Shown: piece after piece, positions 47,829 through 57,162 of the stretch | Layout: the number at the start of each line of letters is the position of its first letter | Position numbering within the stretch: position 1 is the stretch's first letter | NCBI RefSeq assembly: GCF_003641205.1 | Contig: NZ_CP032762.1 | Location: 496,001 to 560,000 of the forward strand | Direction: 5' to 3' | Length of the DNA stretch: 64,000 bases | DNA from: Rhodococcus sp. P1Y | Lineage (GTDB): Bacteria; Actinomycetota; Actinomycetes; Mycobacteriales; Mycobacteriaceae | The notes under the pieces: model-generated | What the model was told of the DNA's origin: nothing | The model's database searches: none | Seen by the model: only the letters and a program-made list of their open reading frames with translations | Translations under genes and position numbers: made by a program

Positions 47829-48848
47829 TCACTCGCCTTTCAACAAGGCGATGACGGGAGCGAACGCCTCCATCTGTGTGGGGAAAACCCCGACATAGGA
47901 CATCGTCGTTTTCGCGCGAACGTTACGGATCTGGTCCGCAATCTCCTCGTATGTCCCGAATGCCAGGTATGGAGACGTCAGAATGTCCTCCACACTGAGT
48001 TTCACGTCGACGTCGACATTGGGCGGGTAGCCGTTGTCGAGTGCAGCCAGTGCCATCTCGGCCATCTGCTCACGGTCGTCGGTGACGACGATGGTGGTGA
48101 TGGCCCAGTTGAGCTCGATGTCGTCGAAACGATCGCCCGCAGCTTTGCGGATGAGTTCGACGCGCTCCAGCGTCTTGTCCAGGGTCATTCCGGACAGCTG
48201 AAGCTTTCCCTCTTTGGTGGTGCTCGGCACGACGGAAATGATGTCCGCGTACTTGGCGGCAAGCGCGAGCATGCGAGGTCCACCGCCTCCGACGCAGATC
48301 GGCGGTCGCGGGCCCTGACGTGGGCGCGGGCTTCCCTTCAGACCGGTGATGGTGAAGTGCTTGCCCTGGAAGTTGCATTCCTTGCCGCGAAGCAGCGTAT
48401 CGAGGATCTCGAGACTCTCTTCGAGCTTTTCGATGCGGATGCCGGGACGGTCGTACTCGATTCCTGCCTTGTCGTACTCATCGCGCATCCAGCCCGCGCC
48501 GAGACCCAGTTCGAGACGCCCTCCCGAGAGAACGTCGATTGTCGCAGCATCCTTCGCCAGGATTGCCGGATGACGGAAGCCGTTGGCGAGCACCGCGGTG
48601 CCGAGTCGGATCTTGTCCGTGGCGACGGCAAGTGCGCCGAGTGCAGCGATGGGCCCGACCTGATTACCCAGGTGATCGGGAATCATGAAGCTGTCGTACC
48701 CGAGTTCCTCGGCCAGCTGGGCCAGCTTGACGAACTTCCGCGCCCCGCCTTCCTCCGCGTTGCCCTCTCCGCCTGCGGCGAAGCGGAACTTACGCAGCGC
48801 CGCGACGTGCCCTTCGGCAGGCAGGTCAGGGGCCTGGGCGGAACACAT
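47829..48848 (-). CDS. LLM-class F420-dependent oxidoreductase
   Basis: This 339-residue TIM-barrel flavin/F420 oxidoreductase of the luciferase-like monooxygenase class has FMIPDHLGNQVGPI, KIRLGTAVLANGFRHP, LELGLGAGWMRDEYDKAGI, ICVGGGGPRMLALAAKYADI and an MSYVGVF C-terminal segment. Members typically use cofactor F420 for hydride transfer. It sits between fadD32 and culp6, which are adjacent in M. tuberculosis, so it is an insertion in the conserved block. A role in mycolate or ketone metabolism is possible but unsupported. ATG 48848 (MCSAQAPD) has GGAGA seven bases upstream; the longer frame from 48869 is less likely. Confidence 0.85.
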   Translation of the reverse strand: MCSAQAPDLPAEGHVAALRKFRFAAGGEGNAEEGGARKFVKLAQLAEELGYDSFMIPDHLGNQVGPIAALGALAVATDKIRLGTAVLANGFRHPAILAKDAATIDVLSGGRLELGLGAGWMRDEYDKAGIEYDRPGIRIEKLEESLEILDTLLRGKECNFQGKHFTITGLKGSPRPRQGPRPPICVGGGGPRMLALAAKYADIISVVPSTTKEGKLQLSGMTLDKTLERVELIRKAAGDRFDDIELNWAITTIVVTDDREQMAEMALAALDNGYPPNVDVDVKLSVEDILTSPYLAFGTYEEIADQIRNVRAKTTMSYVGVFPTQMEAFAPVIALLKGE

Positions 48849-49024
48849 GTATAGGTCTCCTCGATGCAAGTATGGCTACGACTGAGAACGCCGACGGCGC
48901 GCTGGTCCAAGGCGCCACTCTATCTGCTCTCGACGTGGGAATACACTTCGCGGGGTTACCCGAGACCACCTTTGTGCCGATTCCCCAGAGGCCCCGACCC
49001 GACCTTGTGAGAACTCGGTGTCTC

Positions 49025-49993
49025 TTAAGAGTGCGGAATCTCCGGTGCGGACTCGATGAGCCCTGCGGCCCAACCCGCAGTCCACATGGTCGACGTCGTC
49101 CCTGCATCGTCGACGACGAACGTGTTGTACGACGCGTGGACCGGATTACCCGCAGCCCCGACGAGGATGCCGATGCTTTGCGGAATGTTCCGCAGCGACA
49201 AGCCTTCTGACGGCGCCGCACAGATCAGGTCGCCTGCGGCACAGATCTGATTGACCTTGTCGTCGAGCTCGCCGAATCCGCCCGGCCTCGGTCCCGTCAT
49301 CGTGATTCCGGGAAAATCGAGGCCCCCGAGTGCGACCTCGGCACCCACCCCGTCGACAGGAGGACCGATGTCGACACCGGACGTGCCGTCGCGACGACCG
49401 TCGGCGATCAGCGTCACCCCGAGCACCTTGTCGGCAGCGACGGGCCCGTTGCCCGCGCCGATCTCGGATGCGATGTCGCCCGCGATGACCGCACCCTGGG
49501 AAAAGCCGGCAAGAATGTAGCTCGTCAGCGGGCAGCGATCCGCAACGCGAGACAGTTCGGCCCTCGCCGCCGCGGCACCTTCGGATCGACTGTTGTTGTA
49601 CGACTGCTGGCCGTCCGGGGGAAGCGCAATGGGATTGGAGAACTGAGCCACGTACGGGACGGTGTAGACACTGGCCCGAGCTGGATCGAACTGCTCCTGC
49701 AGTGGCCGAGTCACGTTGAGCATCAACGACGCCGGGTTGGCCGTCGGGTTGTACGGGTCGTCACCGGTTGCCGACTCCCATGTACCGGGGATCGCGATCA
49801 CGGCAACGTCTGCGCAATCGGCGGGCTGCGACTGCGGCTCGTCGGGTCCCGGCTGGGGCAGCGGTGATCCAGGCTCGGTGGGCAGTCTGCCCGCCAGGAA
49901 ATACCACAGCGCGACGATGATCAGCCCGAGAAGGACCACCACCGCGAGCAACTTCGGAAGCAGTCGCTTCTTACGCTTGGTTCGATTGGCCAT
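49025..49993 (-). CDS. Culp6-type cutinase-like esterase (Rv3802c family)
   Basis: This 322-residue cell-envelope serine hydrolase corresponds to Rv3802c (Culp6), an essential phospholipase/thioesterase in the mycolate locus. A basic N-terminus and single helix (LLPKLLAVVVLLGLIIVAL) anchor it. The cutinase fold begins VAVIAIPGTWESATGDDPY. The nucleophile is Ser165 in ILAGFSQGAVIAGD, and the Asp/His pair lies near GDLICAAPSE and NPVHASYNTFV. Four or more cysteines support disulfides. It is transcribed toward the mycolate genes, a placement conserved in mycobacteria and corynebacteria. Confidence 0.9.
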   Translation of the reverse strand: MANRTKRKKRLLPKLLAVVVLLGLIIVALWYFLAGRLPTEPGSPLPQPGPDEPQSQPADCADVAVIAIPGTWESATGDDPYNPTANPASLMLNVTRPLQEQFDPARASVYTVPYVAQFSNPIALPPDGQQSYNNSRSEGAAAARAELSRVADRCPLTSYILAGFSQGAVIAGDIASEIGAGNGPVAADKVLGVTLIADGRRDGTSGVDIGPPVDGVGAEVALGGLDFPGITMTGPRPGGFGELDDKVNQICAAGDLICAAPSEGLSLRNIPQSIGILVGAAGNPVHASYNTFVVDDAGTTSTMWTAGWAAGLIESAPEIPHS

Positions 49994-50004
49994 GGCGGGG
50001 ACCG

Positions 50005-50544
50005 TCAGGCCTTGCAGAGGGTGTTCTGGGCCGCGGTGATGTAGATCTGCGCGGTCTCACCGGCTTGCTCTGCTGACATCTGGGTGCCGGATGCACTCGA
50101 TTCGACCCCGACATTGGCCGTCACAAACGTCGAGATCTCGTCGGCCGAGACGCCCTGGGACTGCGCCGAGCAGATGTACGACGCTGTGGACAGCGCGATC
50201 TCACCGTTGCCGGCCACAGTGACGCCGTCCTTCTCCAACGCGTCGAGGAACGCCTGCCCTCGGTCGTCGATCGGCGTCTCCGTCGGGCCGGGGAATCCCT
50301 CCGGGACGGGCTGCGGCTGCTCGGGAGGAGCAGTTGCCGCGTCACCCGGGCTCGTCGTCGGAGCCGCGCTCGACGTGGTGGTCTCCTCGGCCGCGGAGGT
50401 GGTGCTCTCGGCGGATGTGGTGGTCGATGTGGTCGACGGCGATCCGGTTGCCGTCGAGTCGTCGCTGCCACAGGCAACCAGAAGGCCACCGGCTGCGACG
50501 CTGAGTACAGCGAGAGACAGCGTGCGGGCGAGGGATGTTCGCAT
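50005..50544 (-). CDS. DUF732 lipoprotein
   Basis: This 179-residue secreted lipoprotein has a basic start, a hydrophobic core and the lipobox LLVACG, with the lipidated Cys near residue 25. A Ser/Thr/Glu-rich linker (about 27-85) probably spans the wall, and a C-terminal DUF732 domain follows (FLDALEKDGVTVAGNGE, SYICSAQSQGVSADE) with two cysteines. DUF732 proteins are common in mycolate-containing actinobacteria and their function is not established. ATG 50544 was chosen; TTG 50550 has better ribosome-binding spacing (AAGGA) and would add two residues. It is 11 bp upstream of the culp6 gene, so they are probably co-transcribed. Confidence 0.82.
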   Translation of the reverse strand: MRTSLARTLSLAVLSVAAGGLLVACGSDDSTATGSPSTTSTTTSAESTTSAAEETTTSSAAPTTSPGDAATAPPEQPQPVPEGFPGPTETPIDDRGQAFLDALEKDGVTVAGNGEIALSTASYICSAQSQGVSADEISTFVTANVGVESSASGTQMSAEQAGETAQIYITAAQNTLCKA

Positions 50545-50644
50545 GATCAATCCAGTCCTTCGGCGTCGAGTTCAACGGCTGACGGTACAGAGGCCCTCTG
50601 AGAACAGTCTGAGGGGAACCGTCCGAGGGCCTCTGGCAGTAGCG

Positions 50645-52531
50645 TCAGGGAGCGATGGTGACTTTGCCGTCCTTGACGGTGATGATGCCGAACTGGAAGT
50701 TCTGCTGAATCCCGCCGCCATCCATGTCGAACTGATCGCTCGTGATGTAGCCGAGACGACCGCCTTCGTAGCCGACGCTCTTCCACGCCTCGAAGATCTC
50801 ACCGTTGCGGATGGACCAGGCACCGGTCAGCGGGCTCCAGTAGATGTTGCCGCCCTCGAACTCGTTGAACCGCCCACCGTCCCGGATCGGGCCCAGCTCG
50901 CTGGTCTTCGGGAAGCCGAGTGCACCGTTCTCCCAACCGAGCTGGCCGTACTTGCCGAGGATCTGGCCCTGAACCGAATGCGTTCCCAGGTCGGGGCTGA
51001 AGTACATCGCACCGATCTCGAAGCCCTGCACGGCTCCTGGCTTGGACGGCGTCGGCACCTCGTCGAGAACCGGGTATCCCAGCGGGCCACCTTCGTAGCC
51101 CTGGCGAGCCCACTCGTCGAGAATCGCTCCGCGAACCGCGTGCGCTCCGGTCTGGGACGTGAAGTAGACCATTCCGTTCTGGAACGCGTTGGCACGTCCA
51201 CGGCCGTCAGGGGTGCCGAACTCGCCGGTCTTCGGGAAGCCGAGCGGACCTTCGGGCCCACCCGAACCCTGGTAGTTGCCACCGATCGCGCCTGCGACCA
51301 CCTGCGCCCCGGTGTCGGGCGAGAAGAAGACGCGACCGAAGCGGAAGTCCTGTGCTCGTCCGCCAGCGACGTTGTATTCGGCGGTCAGGCAGTCACCGAG
51401 CCAGGAGTTGGCGCCCGATGCGTTGCCGATCGCTCCGGCCACGCTGCACGACGGCTTGTCGGCCTCGACTCCGATCGCCCCTGCGAGCTGCGGCCACAAC
51501 TGCTTGAGCTCGAACTGCCAGTACTCCCAGGTGTGCAGGCCGGACGGTCGGTAGACCACCTGCGCGGGGATGCCGAGCTTGTTGAGCTTGGTGGCGAACG
51601 TCTGCGAGGTGAGGCGCGAGAGAATCTCGAGACCCATACCCGCGTAGTTGGAGCTGACGCCAGGGATGCCCGACGGTGGATCGTAGGGTCCGGCCACGCC
51701 GTTGCCGCTCGAGACGTAGAGGCTGATCCCTTTCAGCTTCTCGGCGAGCAGGTACGGGTCGTGCTGAGCCCACAGGTCGTTGGTGGGAGCGCCCCACATG
51801 GCCTTCGAGTTGAATCCGCCCGCGTCGGCCATCGCGTACTGAATTGCCTGCGGCATGCCGAGCGTCGTGGTGGTCAACATGCCGGACAACGACGCGGCGA
51901 ACTTGAAGAAGCCTTCGTTTCGCGCGGCGAGGAACATCGCGGCAGTTCCGCCCATGGACAAGCCGACGACGCCGCGGGTCTGGTTGGTACGCCAACTTGT
52001 TTCCAGGATGGGCGGCAGTTCCTTCGTCAGGAACGTCTCCCACTGGTAGTTCTTGCCGTTGTCTTGGTCGACCCAGTCGGAGTAGAAGCTCGACTGGCCT
52101 CCGACGGGCAGGATTACGTTGACGTTCTTGTCGGCGAAGTACGACTCGGCGTCGGTCTCGGCCGTCCAGCCGTTTTCGAGATCCGTCGCGCGGAGTCCGT
52201 CGAGCATCCAGACAGAGGGGAAGACGGCTTGCGGGTTGATGTTCCAGTCACGAGCCAGCAACATCTGCACCTGAATGGGGGTGCCCATCGACGGAGACTC
52301 GATCCACAACGCAACTCTGCGATCGGAGAGCCAATCGACGCTTGTCACCGTCGCCGCCGAAGGGGCCTGCGTCTGAGCAGGTGCGGTGACAGCCACGGGT
52401 GCTGCCTGAGCGATGCCTACAGCTGAGAACGGCGAGACGAGTGCTGCCGTGAGAACCGCTGCGGTCACCGTACGCCGGGCGACCGCTCCAGCCTTGGAAC
52501 GTCGGCCGAACCGTTGGGGCCCAGTGCGCAT
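50645..52531 (-). CDS. Ag85-type mycolyltransferase with C-terminal LGFP repeats
   Basis: This 628-residue secreted mycolyltransferase has a signal peptide (to about residue 45, ending SAVGIAQAAP). An Ag85/esterase-fold domain follows (about 60-355) with Ser192 in VVGLSMGGTAAM and PVGGQSSFYSDW. The C-terminal half is a run of LGFP-type repeats of about 50 residues each (EGPLGFPKTGEFGT, GGPLGYPVLDEVPT, NGALGFPKTSELGP). LGFP repeats anchor corynebacterial mycolyltransferases such as Cop1 to the cell wall. It transfers mycolate between trehalose monomycolate and arabinogalactan or trehalose. It is the longest of three mycolyltransferases in tandem. ATG 52531 has GGAGA nine bases upstream. Confidence 0.92.
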   Translation of the reverse strand: MRTGPQRFGRRSKAGAVARRTVTAAVLTAALVSPFSAVGIAQAAPVAVTAPAQTQAPSAATVTSVDWLSDRRVALWIESPSMGTPIQVQMLLARDWNINPQAVFPSVWMLDGLRATDLENGWTAETDAESYFADKNVNVILPVGGQSSFYSDWVDQDNGKNYQWETFLTKELPPILETSWRTNQTRGVVGLSMGGTAAMFLAARNEGFFKFAASLSGMLTTTTLGMPQAIQYAMADAGGFNSKAMWGAPTNDLWAQHDPYLLAEKLKGISLYVSSGNGVAGPYDPPSGIPGVSSNYAGMGLEILSRLTSQTFATKLNKLGIPAQVVYRPSGLHTWEYWQFELKQLWPQLAGAIGVEADKPSCSVAGAIGNASGANSWLGDCLTAEYNVAGGRAQDFRFGRVFFSPDTGAQVVAGAIGGNYQGSGGPEGPLGFPKTGEFGTPDGRGRANAFQNGMVYFTSQTGAHAVRGAILDEWARQGYEGGPLGYPVLDEVPTPSKPGAVQGFEIGAMYFSPDLGTHSVQGQILGKYGQLGWENGALGFPKTSELGPIRDGGRFNEFEGGNIYWSPLTGAWSIRNGEIFEAWKSVGYEGGRLGYITSDQFDMDGGGIQQNFQFGIITVKDGKVTIAP

Positions 52532-52742
52532 GATGGTGACTCTCCTTCTTCTACTGCGTTCGGGCGGCGGCCAGCCGCACTGAACGCAGACCTGTCGTAG
52601 ATGTCTTTCTACACGGAGAGGCTGCCGGATCGACAGAGGCTCGCTGTGACGGATGGTGCAATTGTTAATCTTCGACATCGGTCGCTCAACGCACAGATGC
52701 CGCCCTGCACTGGCAGGACGGCATCTGTGGTGGAACTGAAAA

Positions 52743-53756
52743 TCAGGCGTTCAGAGCTTCGAGGATCTGACCGCGAGCCTTGAACAGCTCAGCGGACCAG
52801 TATGCCCAGCTGTGCGTTCCGTTGCTCGGGAAGCTGAACGTCGCGGGGATTCCGAGAGTCGCCAAGCGAACCTGGAATGCGCGGCTGTTGGCAAGCGCCA
52901 GAGCCTCGAGAGCCATTCCGTTGGCCGTGTTGTAGAAGTCGATCGGCGCACGAGGCTTGTCGTACTGACCGGGCAGGCCGGATGCCGAGGACACGTACAG
53001 CGACAGTCCGCGCAGTTCGGGTGCGAAGACGAACGGGTCGTTGCGCAACCATGCCGGGCTCCACGGGGGTCCCCACATGGAGTCGACGTTGAACCAGGAC
53101 TGCGACAGCATTGCGACGCGGATGGCCTCACGCATACCGGGAGCCGAGATGTTCAGGTATCCGGAGAACGAACCGGCGAACTTGAACTGGTCGCGGTGGT
53201 ACGCGGCGAGCGTCAGGGCAGCGCTGCCGCCCATTGAGATGCCGAGCACTGCGTTGTTGGAACGTGAGACGCCGTAGCCCTCGAGGAATGCGGGCAGATC
53301 CTGGGTCAGGAATGTCTCCCACTTGTAGGTGACTTCCTGGCCGTTCAGGTTCGACGCGGCGTACCAGTCGCTGTAGAAGCTAGCCTGTCCGCCGACCGGC
53401 ATGACGAGCGTGACGTTGTCGCCGGCGAACTGATCCTGCGCATTGGTCTCGAACGTCCACGCGTTGCGGTCGTCGCGAGCACGGAGGCCGTCGAGCAGGT
53501 AGAGAGCAGCGTTGCCGCCGCGGGCAGCCCACTGGACCTGGACCTTGATCGGGCCCATCTCGGACGGAACCCACAGGTCCTCGCGTCCACCGGAGGGAGC
53601 CTTGTGCACGATCGCGCTCGGGGCCGCCACCGCTACCGCGGATCCGACCACACCTGCAGCGATGGGAATTACGAGGGCTGCTGCGCCGACGCCGAGGAGT
53701 CGCTGACGCCACCGCCCGGACAATCTCGGCTTGCTCATGAGGCCGGCAAATCGCAT
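52743..53756 (-). CDS. Ag85-type mycolyltransferase, copy 2
   Basis: This 337-residue secreted mycolyltransferase has a signal peptide ending about AVAVAAP, PVGGQASFYSDWY, the nucleophile Ser174 in VLGISMGGSAALTLAAYH, GSFSGYLNISAPGM and the catalytic His in FPSNGTHSWAYW. It catalyses mycolate transfer from trehalose monomycolate to arabinogalactan or another trehalose. It is very similar to the next gene and lacks LGFP repeats. ATG 53756 was chosen; a second in-frame ATG at 53738 would shorten the signal peptide. A 325-bp region separates it from the next copy. Confidence 0.93.
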   Translation of the reverse strand: MRFAGLMSKPRLSGRWRQRLLGVGAAALVIPIAAGVVGSAVAVAAPSAIVHKAPSGGREDLWVPSEMGPIKVQVQWAARGGNAALYLLDGLRARDDRNAWTFETNAQDQFAGDNVTLVMPVGGQASFYSDWYAASNLNGQEVTYKWETFLTQDLPAFLEGYGVSRSNNAVLGISMGGSAALTLAAYHRDQFKFAGSFSGYLNISAPGMREAIRVAMLSQSWFNVDSMWGPPWSPAWLRNDPFVFAPELRGLSLYVSSASGLPGQYDKPRAPIDFYNTANGMALEALALANSRAFQVRLATLGIPATFSFPSNGTHSWAYWSAELFKARGQILEALNA

Positions 53757-54081
53757 GAAATCTTGCTCTCTCTCGTCTTCTGCGGTCTCCGCGATCTGCG
53801 GCCCCCGGCATTCCAACAGGGCTGTGCTCGGCCCCGTCGGGCCGTAGTACGGGTATGAAGTTGTACGACGCCCGCCGCCGAGTGAGTAACTCGACCGCGG
53901 GCGCGCAGAAATGAGGCTATTCCACCGATCAACCAGTAAGCAAAACCGTGATCTACATCTCACGCCCGCTTAGCGACCGATATCAGACTGTGACACTATC
54001 CTGCGAAACCCCCGCTGACCACCCCGTGAAACCAGTGATCTTTCACAAATTAGGGGTGACAAGCGGGGGTTGGCCGGTTTC
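53757..54081. other. Intergenic region between mycolyltransferase genes
   Basis: No gene was recognised in these 325 bp. They hold a long hairpin at 54007-54071, which can end the 54082-55074 transcript, and then presumably the promoter of the 52743-53756 gene. Short antisense frames here are not supported. Confidence 0.6.
54007..54071 (-). terminator. Long hairpin downstream of mycolyltransferase copy 3
   Basis: The arms 54007-54025 and 54053-54071 pair (AACCCCCGCT with AGCGGGGGTT at the base). They continue as GTGAAA/TTTCAC (54026-54031 and 54041-54046). The stem is about 25 bp with a few mismatches and one asymmetric bulge. It lies 11 bases after the stop at 54082 on the minus strand. Confidence 0.55.
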
Positions 54082-55074
54082 TCAGCCGATATTGGCGCTC
54101 AGGTCCGGCGCCATGATGTGCGCCTGCTCCTGCCAGTAACCCCACTGATGGGTTCCGACGGCCGGGAACGCGTATGTGACATTGTTCGCACCGATGCTGG
54201 CCATGCGGATCTGGAACGCACGGCTGTTGGCCAGTGCGATCGCTTCCAGGCCCATGCCGTTGGCGGTGTTGTAGTAGTCGATGAAGCTGCGCGGACGGTC
54301 GAGCCCACCGGGCAAGCCGCTACCCGCGAAGACCCACACGCGTGTGCCGTTGTCGCGCAGGCGCGGGGCGAAGACGAAGGGGTCGTTGCGCAACCACGCC
54401 GGATCCCACGGGGGTCCCCACATGGCGTCGATGTTGTAGCGGCCCGAATCCAGGAGTGCCAGACGCATCGCTTCACGCATGCCGGGCGCCGAGATGTTCA
54501 GGTATCCCGAAAGCGATCCGGCGTACGAGAACTGATCGGGGTGGTAGGCAGCGAGCGTCAGAGCAGCACTGCCGCCCATGGAGATGCCTACGACGCCGTT
54601 ACGGTTCGGGTTGAAGCCCAGCTGGTTCTGCAGGTTGTAGCGCAGGTTCTCGGTGATGAACGTTTCCCACTTGTACGTGGACTTCTGACCGTTGAAGTTC
54701 GACGGTGCGTACCAGTCCGAGTAGAAGCTGGACTGTCCGCCGACCGGCTGAACGACGTTGATGTTCCACGACGCCAGGTACGCGCCGGCGTCCGTCTCGT
54801 GCTCCCAGCCCGAGATGTCGCTGGTGGCGCGGAGACCGTCGAGAAGGTAGACGACGCGGTTCGTGTTGCCGTCCGCAGCTCGCCAGACACGGCTCTTGAT
54901 CGGGCCCATGCTCGAATCGGTCCAGAAATCCCGGGCGCCCGGATCGAACGCGGCGTTGGCCGTCGCGGTCGTTCCCACAGCTGCCAGACCGAGCGGTAGT
55001 GCCAAAGCCATCACCAGAGATACGACTATCCGGCGGAGGCGCCCCCCGGCACCCTTGTTCGTTCTACCCAGCAT
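54082..55074 (-). CDS. Ag85-type mycolyltransferase, copy 3
   Basis: This 330-residue secreted mycolyltransferase has a signal peptide ending TATANAA, PVGGQSSFYSDWY, Ser165 in VVGISMGGSAALTLAAYH, GSLSGYLNISAPGM, WGPPWDPAWLRNDP and His in FPAVGTHQWGYW. It is the copy nearest aftB, corresponding in position to the fbpA/fbpD region of M. tuberculosis. Close similarity to copy 2 indicates tandem duplication. ATG 55074 (MLGRTNKGAG) has AGAGG about eight bases upstream. No LGFP or other anchor follows the catalytic domain. Confidence 0.94.
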   Translation of the reverse strand: MLGRTNKGAGGRLRRIVVSLVMALALPLGLAAVGTTATANAAFDPGARDFWTDSSMGPIKSRVWRAADGNTNRVVYLLDGLRATSDISGWEHETDAGAYLASWNINVVQPVGGQSSFYSDWYAPSNFNGQKSTYKWETFITENLRYNLQNQLGFNPNRNGVVGISMGGSAALTLAAYHPDQFSYAGSLSGYLNISAPGMREAMRLALLDSGRYNIDAMWGPPWDPAWLRNDPFVFAPRLRDNGTRVWVFAGSGLPGGLDRPRSFIDYYNTANGMGLEAIALANSRAFQIRMASIGANNVTYAFPAVGTHQWGYWQEQAHIMAPDLSANIG

Positions 55075-55263
55075 GCATTCGACCTCTCGACATTGTCGGT
55101 GACCCGCAGAACCTGCGGAACACCCGTTTACGCGGCATGAATCCGGCCTCGAAAGCCAGAGCAGTCACACACATCTTTCGCATACATCGGCCGCAAGGCG
55201 ACTTCCGTTACAAAAAAGAGATATTCCATCTTGGCGACAGAACGATATCGGTGCAACTCTTTC

Positions 55264-57162
55264 CTAATTGTCGCCCTTCAGTATCGGGGGCTCGAGATCA
55301 CACCTTTGTAACTCGTACTCGGGCACTCGATCGAACCGGTATCCGGCGTAGAACAGCGACCTCTTGATGTTCCTGACGAACAGATCCTTCGTCAGCGGCG
55401 CGCGGTAAGAAGCAAGCAACTCCTGGGTGTCTGCGCACGTCAGCGCCGCGCGCGCCTCGGTGACCCAGTCCTCGTCCATGTACCACGGCAGGAAAGGATG
55501 CTCGCCGACCACACCGAGATCGGCCACCACCCAGTCGGGATACAGGTTCTTGTCGTGCCCGATTCGGCCGTTCTCCAACCGCTCGGTATGCGAGGCCAGC
55601 GGGTACGCCAGACCCATCTGGTCGATGACACGCACGTCGAGGCCGACGTTCATGCTCGTCATGCCGAGGTTGAGGAAGTAGACGGTGTGACCGAAACCAC
55701 CGGGCGGGATCGGTAGAGGCGGCGGAACGACATCCCAGTAGGTGAACTGCGAACTCGGCAACAGCAGCCCGCCGTCAGGAGTGTTCTCGATCGCCTCGAC
55801 CATCGGACGCATCCGCGGATAGTCCAGGTAGTCGGACGCGAGGATCGGATGCGCGTGACCGGTGTTGAGCGAGTAGAACGCGCGCTCGTCGACGATTCCC
55901 GAACGCCCGACGATCGAGCCCTGGGGCATTCCGGTGGTGTTCGCCGCGAAGAAGGCCCACACGACCGTCGTCACCCACACGAGACCCCCGATGGCGAACA
56001 CCGCGATCTCGCGTGCGTCGGATCGTCTCGTCGGGAGGGACAACGGCAGCACGGCAACGGGCAGAAGCAACGTGAACAGCGCAGGGAGCAGCGTTCGACC
56101 GTGCATGAAATCGCCGCCGACGCGGATGGAGTAGATCAGCGACAGAACGCCGCCGACGAGGACGAACACGACGACTGCCGTCGGGGTGCGAAGCGCCCTT
56201 TGCGCGTCACCGACCGACCGGGGCAGGGTCGGCCGCGCGCGGCCGAGCGTCGTCGCGATTCCTGCGATCAGCAGCAGGACGAGCGGAAGAAGCAGCATGT
56301 ACGGGCCCAGCAGGTTCCACAGGTAATCGAACCCCTGCGACCACTTGGCGCCGCCCGCATCCTTGGAAACCGCGGTGTTGGGGTACGGCAGGCCGTAGTA
56401 GCCCATGCGCCAAATCTGATAGAGCACCGGAGTGGCACCCGCGAAGGCGAACACCAGGAATCGACTCGTCCACGACTGAGGCGCAAGAAAGATCAGCAGC
56501 AGGGCAAGACCCGACATGATGACGAGCTCGGGTCGTACGAGCGGTCCGAGCCCAGCCCAGAACGCCAGGAACAGCACAGCCGGAGTCCGGACATCCCTGG
56601 TGGCCCAGCGGACCATCAGCAGCCACAGCGTCGCGATCCAGAAGATCACCAAGCAGGTCTCGAGGCCGGACGTGGCGAAATCCCTGGCCGGCGGGACCGC
56701 GATATAGACCAACACCCCGGCCGGTAAAAATGCGGCTGCGCCGCCTGTGCGTGGGTAGTTACCCCCGGCGGTCACTACCCGCTCACCTGCGCGGAGCGCA
56801 TACGTGCCCCACATGGCGATGGCGATGGCAGCGGTCGAGAGGACGAGCGCGATGGTGAGCACGACGTATTCGAGACGCGCCTCGCTGAGCCAGCTGCCTG
56901 CATAGACGAGGTAGGTCCAGATGGTGCTGGTGTTGGTTTCGACGCGTTCGCCTGCGTTGAACACCGGCCCGTTGCCCGCGAGAAGATTGCGGACGGTGCG
57001 CAGGACGATCAGTCCGTCGTCGGCGATCCAGCGTCGTTCCCACGCCCCGGCCAGGAACAACAACGACGTGACGACGACACCGACGCCGAAGACCGTCTTG
57101 GAGATCAGGCTTCCGCGCGAGGCCTGTCGGTGAGTGTCAGCCGGCGACGTAGACAGCGACAC
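55264..57162 (-). CDS. aftB: Terminal beta-arabinofuranosyltransferase AftB with palindromic-element insert
   Basis: This 632-residue GT-C enzyme adds the terminal beta-1,2 arabinofuranose residues that receive mycolates. About ten helices come first, with the outer-loop motif WIADDGLIVLRTVRNLL carrying the D-D pair and VETNTSTIWTYLVY. An extracytoplasmic C-terminal domain follows (about 420-632). Residues about 126-139 (ERVVTAGGNYPRTGG) are encoded by a 40-bp palindromic element in frame, in a loop. Otherwise the length is near the M. tuberculosis protein. The GTG start at 57162 lies 26 bp inside the ubiA 3' end, so coupling with ubiA is likely. Confidence 0.92.
   Translation of the reverse strand: MSLSTSPADTHRQASRGSLISKTVFGVGVVVTSLLFLAGAWERRWIADDGLIVLRTVRNLLAGNGPVFNAGERVETNTSTIWTYLVYAGSWLSEARLEYVVLTIALVLSTAAIAIAMWGTYALRAGERVVTAGGNYPRTGGAAAFLPAGVLVYIAVPPARDFATSGLETCLVIFWIATLWLLMVRWATRDVRTPAVLFLAFWAGLGPLVRPELVIMSGLALLLIFLAPQSWTSRFLVFAFAGATPVLYQIWRMGYYGLPYPNTAVSKDAGGAKWSQGFDYLWNLLGPYMLLLPLVLLLIAGIATTLGRARPTLPRSVGDAQRALRTPTAVVVFVLVGGVLSLIYSIRVGGDFMHGRTLLPALFTLLLPVAVLPLSLPTRRSDAREIAVFAIGGLVWVTTVVWAFFAANTTGMPQGSIVGRSGIVDERAFYSLNTGHAHPILASDYLDYPRMRPMVEAIENTPDGGLLLPSSQFTYWDVVPPPLPIPPGGFGHTVYFLNLGMTSMNVGLDVRVIDQMGLAYPLASHTERLENGRIGHDKNLYPDWVVADLGVVGEHPFLPWYMDEDWVTEARAALTCADTQELLASYRAPLTKDLFVRNIKRSLFYAGYRFDRVPEYELQRCDLEPPILKGDN
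56746..56785. repeat. 40-bp palindromic element, copy P2 (inside aftB)
   Basis: Left arm GTGCGTGGGTAGT is identical to copy P1. The right arm (ACTACCCGCTCAC) has two mismatches. It is read in frame by aftB. The length of exactly 40 bp matches P1 and P3. Confidence 0.8.

Noticed and set aside
45890..47854. 654-residue frame antisense to fadD32
   Set aside because: FadD32 motifs on the minus strand are complete; the antisense frame has no recognisable fold and no ribosome binding site.
50084..52426. 780-residue frame antisense to the LGFP mycolyltransferase and DUF732 gene
   Set aside because: It spans two confidently identified genes on the other strand and has shadow-like composition with no domain motif.
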